Part shown: one piece after another, positions 1 through 5,197 of the stretch
Numbering within the stretch: the stretch's first letter is position 1
Layout: each line of letters starts with the position of its first letter
NCBI GenBank assembly: GCA_002452515.1
Contig: DKEN01000109.1
Location: forward strand, 24,735-29,931
Direction: 5' to 3'
DNA from: Spartobacteria bacterium UBA6821
GTDB lineage: Bacteria > Verrucomicrobiota > Verrucomicrobiia > Chthoniobacterales > UBA6821
Length of the DNA stretch: 5,197 nucleotides
Notes under the pieces: model-generated
The model's database searches: none
What the model was told of the DNA's origin: nothing
The model's input: only the letters and a program-made list of their open reading frames with translations
Made by a program: the position numbers and the translations under genes

Positions 1-1
1 G

Positions 2-592
2 GCGGCCCGGATGAATCCCGCCAGTCACTCCGCAACCCTGCGCGCACAGATTCGCGGTGAGGAGAGTACCCTCCCCTTTACTATCCGTCTTCGGGACGGA
101 GTGATCCGGTATGAATTCACATCTCCCGAGCAGACAATTTTTCTCAAACTCTCCCCCACCGAAACTCAGTTGAGCGAGCAACTGGGCGGCTCCATCAACC
201 CGATCTCCGCGGCCCATCGGCATGAACAGATAAGAAACTCAGGCCTTACTTATCAGGATCTCTCTCTCGGTTTTCTCTACTGGCCGCACCCAGTCATCCA
301 GGGAACGGAAACGGTCAAAACACGCACTGCCTGGAAAATTGATCTACAGTCCCCCGCCAATGAACCGCTGTATGGCGTCGCCAGAGTCTGGATTGACAAG
401 GAGACCGGTGCCATCTTGCGGATAGAGGCCTTTGACAAAAAGGGTCTGCTCCTGCGTCGTTTTGAAGTCATCTCAGGACAGCAGATCGATGGATGCTGGA
501 CACTGAAACAAATGAGGATCGAGAGCTTTGCACCAGGCAACAGCCATGATGTTCTCTCCAGAAACTATCTGGAGATTTTAGGTAAAATCTGA
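2..592 (+). CDS. LolA-like outer membrane lipoprotein-sorting family protein, 5' end cut by window edge
   Basis: The frame is open to the left edge (Ala-Ala-Arg before the first ATG at 11). No ribosome binding site precedes that ATG, and no signal peptide is visible, so the true start very likely lies outside the window. About 196 residues are visible. Seen from the ATG at 11: a beta-rich region beginning with the FTIRLRDGVIRYEFTSP stretch, then GLTYQDLSLGFLYWPHP near residues 78-94, a WKIDLQSP strand near 107-114, an ARVWIDKETGAILRIEAFD hairpin near 122-140, and a C-terminal CWTLKQMRIES strand. This order of motifs matches the periplasmic LolA-like proteins common in Verrucomicrobiota, often named outer membrane lipoprotein-sorting protein. 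Such folds bind lipid or lipoprotein acyl chains in a half-barrel. The exact cargo is unknown and the name rests on family resemblance. It converges on the S53 peptidase gene with 13 bases between stop codons. The stop codon is TGA at 590-592. Confidence 0.75.
   Translation, partial: AARMNPASHSATLRAQIRGEESTLPFTIRLRDGVIRYEFTSPEQTIFLKLSPTETQLSEQLGGSINPISAAHRHEQIRNSGLTYQDLSLGFLYWPHPVIQGTETVKTRTAWKIDLQSPANEPLYGVARVWIDKETGAILRIEAFDKKGLLLRRFEVISGQQIDGCWTLKQMRIESFAPGNSHDVLSRNYLEILGKI
555..590. terminator. Overlapping inverted repeats at the convergent gene ends, possible terminator
   Basis: Two perfect inverted repeats sit at the 3' end of the plus-strand gene. The first has 8-base arms TCTCCAGA (555-562) and TCTGGAGA (568-575) with a 5-base loop, followed by TTTT (576-579) on the plus strand. 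The second is AGATTTTA (573-580) against TAAAATCT (583-590). They share bases 573-575, so both cannot fold fully at once. In the minus direction they lie just downstream of the peptidase stop codon (606-608), where a terminator for that gene is expected. In the plus direction they lie inside the last codons. The T-tract is short and no long U-run follows on the minus side, so this is a candidate only. Confidence 0.35.
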
Positions 593-605
593 AAATTCAC
601 CCCTG

Positions 606-2003
606 TTAACGGGAATACCACCAACCTCGGGTATAATTTCTCCACCATTGTTGCCAAGGAGGGGGCGTCGGCGTTGGCTTGGGTGTTGGCTTAGCGGTAG
701 GAGAAGGCGTTGCCGTAGGACTGGGTGTCGGGGTCGCTGTTGGCGAGGGAGTTGGTGTCGGCGTTGCTGTTGGGGAAGGCGTTGGAGTTGGGCTGACTGC
801 TCCTCCAAGCAGGGCAATCTGAGGCGCATGAGGCGAACCTAGGCCGGTCACTAGATCATAGCCGACCACGGCACGATAACCATTGCTTCCCGAGAGAATG
901 TCCCGAAGGAGGGTGGCGTAGCTTGTTTTGACGGCACTGTAGAGAAGAGATTGAAAAGTCGTGCCACTGTTCGAATTTCCCAGACTGGCCCGGTCGGCAA
1001 GCAAGGCGGCCCATTGGGGAGTACCGGCACTTGTTCCTCCGAAAACATACCAACCCCCGGGGCCTCTGACCGTCGGATCGGTAAAATAGACCGCTACGCC
1101 GGTGTACGGATCAGCATCATAGCTGACGTCGGGAACCCCTCTTCCGGCATTCACATTCCATCCTGCCTGATAGGAGGGGAGCGTTTCATACCGACTCACT
1201 CCACCTCCACCACTGCTCCAAGCTGTTTCCGAAGTGATGGTCTGCGAAGTCGTGTTATAGACCATTGAAGTTCCTCCAATCCCAAGCACGAACGGAGAAC
1301 TGGCTGGCCAGTTGACCACACCTCCCGTATCTCCGGCGGCTGCCACAAAGACAACGCCGGATTTATTGAATGAAGAGTCATAGGATTTTTCTCCTGAAAA
1401 TTCCGTGGATCCCCAGCTCATGGAGACAACATCGGCCTTGACGGTGGAAACAGCATAATCCACCGCTGCCATCAAACTGCTGACAGAAGAGTCTGGAGCG
1501 ACCACCAGAACCAGTGTCGCACCGGGTGCCATCGCGTGAGCCCACTCCACATCCAGAGCTGTCTCACCAGCCCATCCGGAGTCGCTGGCCCTCACCGTCC
1601 CGGAGGAGTAAACCACGTTCACGGTGGAGGCAGGGATGCCATACGCGACACTGAAAGTGTTCAGATCAGCCTGGATATTGCTGCTTCCATAGGCATCCAC
1701 AATGGCAATCACCTCTCCCACTCCATTGCCGTTTGTTGCAATCTGATCGAAGCCATAGGCATGCGAGAGCTGGGCAGGTGTGTAACCCGAACTGAGGGCC
1801 GTCCCAGCCTGCGGGAGTGAGTTTCCACCACGGGCACTGCCAGTGGTATTGTTGAAGCGACCATCCCTCCAACCATACTTCCATTGAAGAGATGGTTTGA
1901 TCTGCGCTTGATTTCCTAAAACCGATTGAGCAAAGCCCTGCGAAAAAGTCGCCAGCGTCAAAACTGCGAGGCAAACCAGAGAAAGGCAGTTTTTTATGTT
2001 CAT
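606..2003 (-). CDS. Secreted S53 (sedolisin) family serine peptidase with Pro-Thr linker and Trp-rich tail
   Basis: This is a predicted exported serine-carboxyl endopeptidase of 465 residues. Residues 1-25 form a signal peptide: Lys4, a hydrophobic core at 6-20, and probable cleavage after Ala25 in GFA-QS. The catalytic domain spans roughly 70-400. Visible S53 hallmarks are Glu147 and Asp151 in [20 protein letters not shown], the oxyanion Asp225 in AAAGDTGG, and the nucleophile Ser325 in GGTSAGTP. A calcium-site signature follows: Asp368-Ile369, then GYD (381-383) before TGLGSP. Only about 45 residues separate the signal peptide from this domain, so the roughly 150-200 residue activation prodomain of classical sedolisins is missing. 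Residues 404-449 are a Pro/Thr/Ser/Ala linker, and 450-465 are a tail with five tryptophans. I chose the ATG at 2003 because the signal peptide begins there; an in-frame ATG at 2045 would add 14 unlikely residues. Neither start has a Shine-Dalgarno sequence. Substrate is unknown. Family assignment is firm from the active-site spacing. Confidence 0.9.
   Translation of the reverse strand: MNIKNCLSLVCLAVLTLATFSQGFAQSVLGNQAQIKPSLQWKYGWRDGRFNNTTGSARGGNSLPQAGTALSSGYTPAQLSHAYGFDQIATNGNGVGEVIAIVDAYGSSNIQADLNTFSVAYGIPASTVNVVYSSGTVRASDSGWAGETALDVEWAHAMAPGATLVLVVAPDSSVSSLMAAVDYAVSTVKADVVSMSWGSTEFSGEKSYDSSFNKSGVVFVAAAGDTGGVVNWPASSPFVLGIGGTSMVYNTTSQTITSETAWSSGGGGVSRYETLPSYQAGWNVNAGRGVPDVSYDADPYTGVAVYFTDPTVRGPGGWYVFGGTSAGTPQWAALLADRASLGNSNSGTTFQSLLYSAVKTSYATLLRDILSGSNGYRAVVGYDLVTGLGSPHAPQIALLGGAVSPTPTPSPTATPTPTPSPTATPTPSPTATPSPTAKPTPKPTPTPPPWQQWWRNYTRGWWYSR
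657..794 (-). repeat. Degenerate Pro-Thr tandem repeat (linker of the S53 peptidase)
   Basis: These bases encode residues 404-449 of the peptidase, built from imperfect copies of [16 protein letters not shown] and PTAKP. On the plus strand the stretch appears as alternating GGCGTTGG, GGTGTCGG and GTTGGCGAGGG words. Such linkers are flexible and extended and usually tether a secreted catalytic domain to a second domain or to the surface. The near-identical units make copy-number change by slippage plausible, and could also cause assembly error. Confidence 0.8.
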
Positions 2004-2097
2004 GGGGAGTTGATTTGAAAACCCTAACTCCCTAAAAAGCACCATGTGTCACGGGCGTCAAGCGGTAACCGTACAAGGAAAAGCGACTCAGCGATTC

Positions 2098-3000
2098 CTA
2101 AACTTTTTCTGTAGCTGAACTTCCAAAAAGTCCGGAAGGACGTATCAGCAGAATGATAATCAGAAGACCGAAGGCAATGGCATCCCGGTACGAGGAGAGA
2201 TCCGAACCTCCGAGCAAACATTCGCTTAATCCGAGAAGCACACCGCCAACCGCTGCGCCTGGAAGACTACCGATGCCACCAAGGACCGCGGCGACAAACG
2301 CCTTGATGCCGGGCAGCGTTCCCATCAGCGGCTCGATGGAATGAATATTCATCGCATAGAGCACCCCGGCTGCCCCGGCAAGTGCCGAGCCAAGGGCGAA
2401 GGTCATTGCGATCACCTTGTTGCTGTTGACCCCCATCAAAGCAGCGGCATCCTGATTCTGGGAGAGGGCACGGAGACCCAATCCGAAACGGGTGCGAAGC
2501 ACGATCTCCCGCAAGGCGATTAGAAGAACAACCGTCACCGCCATGACCAGCAGATGATTTCCCGAAATCGTAACGCCAGCACCCAGGGAAACACTGATCG
2601 GCGGCAGAAGATCGGGAAAGGGCTTCTGGTTGACGCCGAAAACGATTTGTCCGCCGTAAGAGAGCAGCAGAGAAACCCCAATGGAGGTGATGAGCACGGA
2701 AAGTTTGGGCTGATTGCGTAGTGGTCGATAGGCCAGTCGTTCAATCAGCACTCCCAGAACGGCACAGACCAGCATGGCAAAGAGCAGCACGGCCGTCGTC
2801 GTCATCCAGGGGTCGGGAAAGAACCTCTTCGCCAGTGGAGCGGCGTAGTAACCGGCAAAGGCCCCAACCATCAAGACATCACCATGGGCGAAGTTAATGA
2901 ACTTCAGCAGGCCGTAGACCATGCTGTACCCCAAAGCGATCAGCGCGTAGATGGCACCGAGTGAGAGCCCGTTAATGAGTTGCTGGAGAAATTCGTGCAT
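2098..3000 (-). CDS. livH: Branched-chain amino acid ABC transporter permease, LivH type
   Basis: This is an inner-membrane permease subunit of the high-affinity branched-chain amino acid (HAAT) ABC importer family. In this family LivH pairs with LivM, is energised by LivG and LivF, and receives substrate from a periplasmic binding protein. The protein has 300 residues from the ATG at 3000, about the usual family length. The N-terminal signature LINGLSLGAIYALIALGYSM is followed by VYGLLKFINFAHGDVLMVGA. Hydrophobic segments lie near 8-30, 36-54, 66-87, 100-121, 147-165, 194-216, 232-262 and 272-287. The cytoplasmic coupling region is near 170-195 (RFGLGLRALSQNQDAAALMG), and the end carries YRDAIAFG and RPSGLFG. 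The ATG at 3000 aligns best with the family. An in-frame ATG at 3027, directly after a stop codon and with a weak GAG four bases upstream, would add nine residues and cannot be excluded. No livM, livG, livF or livJ is next to it. Actual substrate is unproven; relatives carry urea or other amides. Confidence 0.9.
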   Translation of the reverse strand: MHEFLQQLINGLSLGAIYALIALGYSMVYGLLKFINFAHGDVLMVGAFAGYYAAPLAKRFFPDPWMTTTAVLLFAMLVCAVLGVLIERLAYRPLRNQPKLSVLITSIGVSLLLSYGGQIVFGVNQKPFPDLLPPISVSLGAGVTISGNHLLVMAVTVVLLIALREIVLRTRFGLGLRALSQNQDAAALMGVNSNKVIAMTFALGSALAGAAGVLYAMNIHSIEPLMGTLPGIKAFVAAVLGGIGSLPGAAVGGVLLGLSECLLGGSDLSSYRDAIAFGLLIIILLIRPSGLFGSSATEKV

Positions 3001-3031
3001 GGGTAACGGCCAAAGCCGGTGAATCATTCAC

Positions 3032-3076
3032 TCGTTGAACGACTTCCCGCAATGTTTTTAAGGACATTTCGGGAAG
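3032..3076. promoter_or_regulatory. Adjacent inverted repeats upstream of livH, possible operator or terminator
   Basis: Two inverted repeats abut here. The outer one has arms CTTCCCG (3043-3049) and CGGGAAG (3070-3076). After a single C/T mismatch (3050, 3069) it continues with AATGT (3051-3055) against ACATT (3064-3068), closing on an 8-base loop, for 12 paired bases in all. Next to it is TCGTT-G-AACGA (3032-3042), a perfect 5-base-arm palindrome that ends five bases before the upstream livH start candidate at 3027. Neither is followed by a T-run on either strand, so a classic intrinsic terminator is not well supported. Position suggests a binding site or leader structure controlling livH, but no known regulator motif is recognised. 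Confidence 0.35.
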
Positions 3077-3091
3077 ATGCAACTTCTTGAA

Positions 3092-3105
3092 GCCCCCATC
3101 GGGGC
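3092..3105 (-). terminator. Short GC hairpin just after cysK, weak terminator candidate
   Basis: The arms GCCCC (3092-3096) and GGGGC (3101-3105) surround a four-base loop. On the minus strand the hairpin begins six bases after the cysK stop codon (3112-3114). The following bases are TTCAAGAAG rather than a uridine run, so termination efficiency is doubtful. It is reported because its place at the end of the desulfurase-cysK pair is where a terminator would be expected. Confidence 0.3.
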
Positions 3106-3111
3106 AACGGC

Positions 3112-4071
3112 CTAGGAAACAGCTGCCCGCGCCTCTTCGGCCAGAGCCGTGCTGAGGTAGCGTTCTCCGGTGGAGCAGCCAATGGTGACGATCAGTTTTC
3201 CCTTGTTTTCAGGGAGAGCTGCCACTTGAAGCGCTGCCCAGACATTGGCGCCGGTTGAGATACCGGCGAGAATCCCCTCCTCTTTTGCAAGACGACGGGC
3301 TGTCTCAATGGCCTCTTCGTTGCTGACCGTGATCACCGAATCAATGATCTCGAGATTCAGGTTCTTGGGAACGAAGCCGGCACCCGTTCCCTGGATCTTG
3401 TGCGGGCCGGGTTTCACGGTTTCACCATTGCGCGTCTGGGTGATGACCGGGGAATCCTTGGGTTCCACGGCAATCGCCTGAAATTCCTTTTTCCGTCCCT
3501 TGATCACCTCGCTCACGCCGGTGATCGTGCCGCCGGTGCCGACGGCGGAGACAAGGATATCAATACGACCATCAGTATCACTCCAGATTTCCTCGGCAGT
3601 CGTCGCCCGGTGAATGGCAGGATTTGCAGGGTTGTTAAACTGCTGTGGCACCCAGGAGTCAGAAATTTCGGCGCGCAACTGCTCTGCACGAGCAATGGCT
3701 CCCTTCATTCCTTCAGCCGCCGGTGTGAGCACAAGTTTCGCACCGAGAAGAGCAAGAAGGGTGCGACGCTCAAGGCTCATGCTTTCCGGCATCGTCAGGA
3801 TCAGCTTGTAGCCTCGGGCGGCTGCCACGAAAGCCAGAGCGATCCCTGTGTTGCCACTGGTTGGCTCGATGATGGTGGTGCTGGGCGAAATTAACCCATC
3901 CTTTTCCGCCGCATCAATCATGGCTGCCCCGATGCGATCCTTAACGCTGCCCAGAGGATTAAAAAATTCTCCCTTCACGGCGATGGTTGCATCAAGCCCG
4001 CGGGAAAGGCGGTTTAGCTTGATCAGGGGTGTGTGGCCGACCGTGGCCGTGACGTTGGAATAGATAGGCAT
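3112..4071 (-). CDS. cysK: Cysteine synthase A (O-acetylserine sulfhydrylase)
   Basis: This cytosolic pyridoxal-phosphate enzyme joins O-acetyl-L-serine and sulfide to give L-cysteine and acetate, the last step of assimilatory cysteine synthesis. The 319-residue protein is complete and close to the usual length of about 310-325. Lys44 in [11 protein letters not shown] is the Schiff-base lysine. TSGNTG (71-76) is the substrate carboxylate loop, with Gln144 in the following QFNNPANP motif. GTGGT (178-182) holds the cofactor phosphate. [10 protein letters not shown] (226-235), Ser272 in GISTGA and GERYLSTAL (302-310) complete the family pattern. The set fits CysK rather than cystathionine beta-synthase, since no C-terminal CBS domains are present. 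One small oddity is CSTG at 299-302, where many homologues have a proline first. The start is the ATG at 4071, 19 bases after the stop of the upstream desulfurase, which suggests co-transcription. No Shine-Dalgarno sequence precedes it. CysM-like substrate use cannot be excluded from sequence alone. Confidence 0.93.
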   Translation of the reverse strand: MPIYSNVTATVGHTPLIKLNRLSRGLDATIAVKGEFFNPLGSVKDRIGAAMIDAAEKDGLISPSTTIIEPTSGNTGIALAFVAAARGYKLILTMPESMSLERRTLLALLGAKLVLTPAAEGMKGAIARAEQLRAEISDSWVPQQFNNPANPAIHRATTAEEIWSDTDGRIDILVSAVGTGGTITGVSEVIKGRKKEFQAIAVEPKDSPVITQTRNGETVKPGPHKIQGTGAGFVPKNLNLEIIDSVITVSNEEAIETARRLAKEEGILAGISTGANVWAALQVAALPENKGKLIVTIGCSTGERYLSTALAEEARAAVS

Positions 4072-4090
4072 GGAATGTATTGGTGGTGTG

Positions 4091-5197
4091 TTATTTTCTA
4101 ATCAGGGAGTGAAGTCCCTGAACCAGAGCCTCCACATCATTTCGTGAGTTGTAGAAGGCCAAGGAGGGGCGCACGGTGCTCTCAAGTCCGAAGTGGCGTT
4201 GTGCTGGAAGGGCGCAATGGTGACCGGCCCGGACAGCGATGCCTCGCTTGTCGAGATGGGAGGCGATCACTTCGTTCCGAAGGCCCGGGATGATGAAGGA
4301 AAGAACGCTGGCCTTGTTGGTCGCGGTTCCAATGAACTTCAGTCCCGGCACCTCACTGAGAAGTCCGGTGGCATATTCAAGAAGGGCATGCTCATAGGCG
4401 GCAATGGCAGGAATGCCGATGCCAAAGAGGTAATCGATAGCCGCACCCAACCCGACAGTACCGGCGATGTCCGGTGTGCCAGCCTCGAATTTCTCCGGCG
4501 CATCCTGATAAATCGTTTTCTCAAAGGTGACGTCCCGGATCATATGCCCCCCGCCCTGCCAAGGCGGCAGGAGTTCCAAGAGATGAGCCTTTGCGTATAG
4601 GGCACCGATACCCGTCGGCCCAAAAACCTTGTGTCCCGAAAAGACAAAAAAATCAGCATCAAGGGCCTGCACGTTGATTGGCAGATGAGGGGTGGATTGA
4701 GCCCCATCGACAAGGACATGCACACCGCGCGCATGGGCAAGCTGGATGATCTGTTCGACGGGATTGATCGTCCCAAGGGCATTCGAGACATGGGCGACAC
4801 TCACCAGCTTGGTGCGGGGATTGAGCAGGCGAACAAACTCTTCAAGGATCAGCTCCCCGCGGTCATTAATCGGCACCACCCGGATCACGGCGCCAACCTG
4901 TTCGGCAAGCAGCTGCCACGGCACGATGTTGGCATGATGTTCCAGCGTGGTCAGGATGATCTCATCCCCCCGACCGATAAACTTGCGGCCAAACGTATTG
5001 GCAACGAGATTGATCGCCTCCGTCGTGCCACGCAAAAAGACGATCTCTTTCTTGTCAGCGGCCCCGAGAAATTGACGGACTTTTTCCCGCGCATTTTCGA
5101 AGGCTGCGGTTGCACGCTCTGCTAGTTCATAAGCGGCACGGTGAATATTGGTGTTGTCACGTTCGTAAAAGTGCGACGTGGCATCAATAACCGCCCA
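4091..5197 (-). CDS. sufS: SufS-type cysteine desulfurase, N-terminus cut by window edge
   Basis: This pyridoxal-phosphate enzyme of aminotransferase class V takes sulfur from L-cysteine, giving L-alanine and a protein-bound persulfide for Fe-S cluster assembly. The last 368 residues are visible, and the frame stays open to the right edge. About 35-40 residues are probably missing compared with a typical length near 405. Counting from the first visible codon: [13 protein letters not shown] (8-20) matches the family's NANVHRG region, [11 protein letters not shown] follows at 56-66, and the cofactor-stacking His87 lies in [10 protein letters not shown]. Asp164 sits in VLVDGAQS, the Schiff-base Lys190 in [12 protein letters not shown], the persulfide Cys328 in RAGHHCALP, and Arg343, which binds the substrate carboxylate, in RPSLAFYN. 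The RAGHHCA context marks the SufS/CsdA group rather than IscS/NifS. The TTG at 5035 is not the start, because family sequence continues upstream of it. It precedes cysK by 19 bases. Any suf genes further upstream are outside the window; CsdA is the main alternative name. Confidence 0.92.
   Translation of the reverse strand, partial: WAVIDATSHFYERDNTNIHRAAYELAERATAAFENAREKVRQFLGAADKKEIVFLRGTTEAINLVANTFGRKFIGRGDEIILTTLEHHANIVPWQLLAEQVGAVIRVVPINDRGELILEEFVRLLNPRTKLVSVAHVSNALGTINPVEQIIQLAHARGVHVLVDGAQSTPHLPINVQALDADFFVFSGHKVFGPTGIGALYAKAHLLELLPPWQGGGHMIRDVTFEKTIYQDAPEKFEAGTPDIAGTVGLGAAIDYLFGIGIPAIAAYEHALLEYATGLLSEVPGLKFIGTATNKASVLSFIIPGLRNEVIASHLDKRGIAVRAGHHCALPAQRHFGLESTVRPSLAFYNSRNDVEALVQGLHSLIRK

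Noticed and set aside
730..790. Possible G-quadruplex in the G-rich plus strand
   Set aside because: G-runs are mostly pairs with long irregular loops, and the peptidase transcript carries the C-rich strand, so RNA folding is not supported.
677..800. CRISPR-like or other regular repeat array
   Set aside because: Units are short, imperfect, without spacers and keep the reading frame; they encode a protein linker.
578..829. Minus-strand 83-residue open frame overlapping the peptidase end
   Set aside because: It is a shifted reading of the same repeat with biased Arg, Leu and Gln content. Only its last 25 or so residues are of interest, as a possible frameshifted tail.
648..842. Plus-strand 64-residue open frame rich in Arg, Gly and Trp
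   Set aside because: It is the antisense of the Pro-Thr repeat linker; the composition follows from complementing CCN and ACN codons.
2043..2045. Upstream ATG as start of the S53 peptidase
   Set aside because: It would place 14 extra residues, including polar and charged ones, ahead of a well-formed signal peptide, and it has no ribosome binding site.
3400..3894. Plus-strand 164-residue open frame opposite cysK
   Set aside because: It is antisense to conserved cysK catalytic motifs, and its translation resembles no family I know.
5033..5035. TTG as start codon of the cysteine desulfurase
   Set aside because: Family-typical sequence, including [13 protein letters not shown] and the [11 protein letters not shown] strand, continues in frame upstream to the window edge.
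4631..5125. Plus-strand 164-residue open frame opposite the desulfurase
   Set aside because: It lies entirely antisense to a strongly recognisable conserved gene and shows no domain of its own.

Overview
The window shows ordinary bacterial chromosomal coding DNA with short gaps (13 to 97 bases). I infer Verrucomicrobiota or a close relative. The reasons are the LolA-like family member at the left edge, the secreted S53 peptidase with a Pro-Thr linker, and the lack of canonical Shine-Dalgarno sequences in front of any visible start. No 16S or marker gene is present, so this placement is tentative.

Layout from left to right: a plus-strand gene, cut by the left edge, encodes a LolA-like outer-membrane lipoprotein-sorting type protein (2-592). 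It converges, with 13 bases between stop codons, on a run of four minus-strand genes. Read in their own direction these are a SufS-type cysteine desulfurase (cut by the right edge, 5197-4091), cysteine synthase CysK (4071-3112), a LivH-type branched-chain amino acid permease (3000 or 3027 to 2098) and a secreted S53 (sedolisin) serine peptidase (2003-606).

The desulfurase and cysK are 19 bases apart and probably form one transcription unit: CysK makes L-cysteine and the desulfurase removes its sulfur as persulfide for Fe-S assembly. The permease stands without the livM, livG, livF or livJ genes that normally accompany it. The gap before it holds stacked inverted repeats that look like a transcript boundary or operator. 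The S53 peptidase lacks the usual long N-terminal prodomain and ends in a Pro-Thr repeat linker plus a very short tryptophan-rich tail. That tail is the oddest protein feature here, and may be either real or the product of an indel in a G5/C5 run.

I see no tRNA, rRNA, CRISPR array, insertion sequence, phage gene or defence system. No clearly new biological system is visible. The points most worth checking are the architecture and tail of the S53 peptidase, the lone livH, and the inverted repeats at two gene boundaries.
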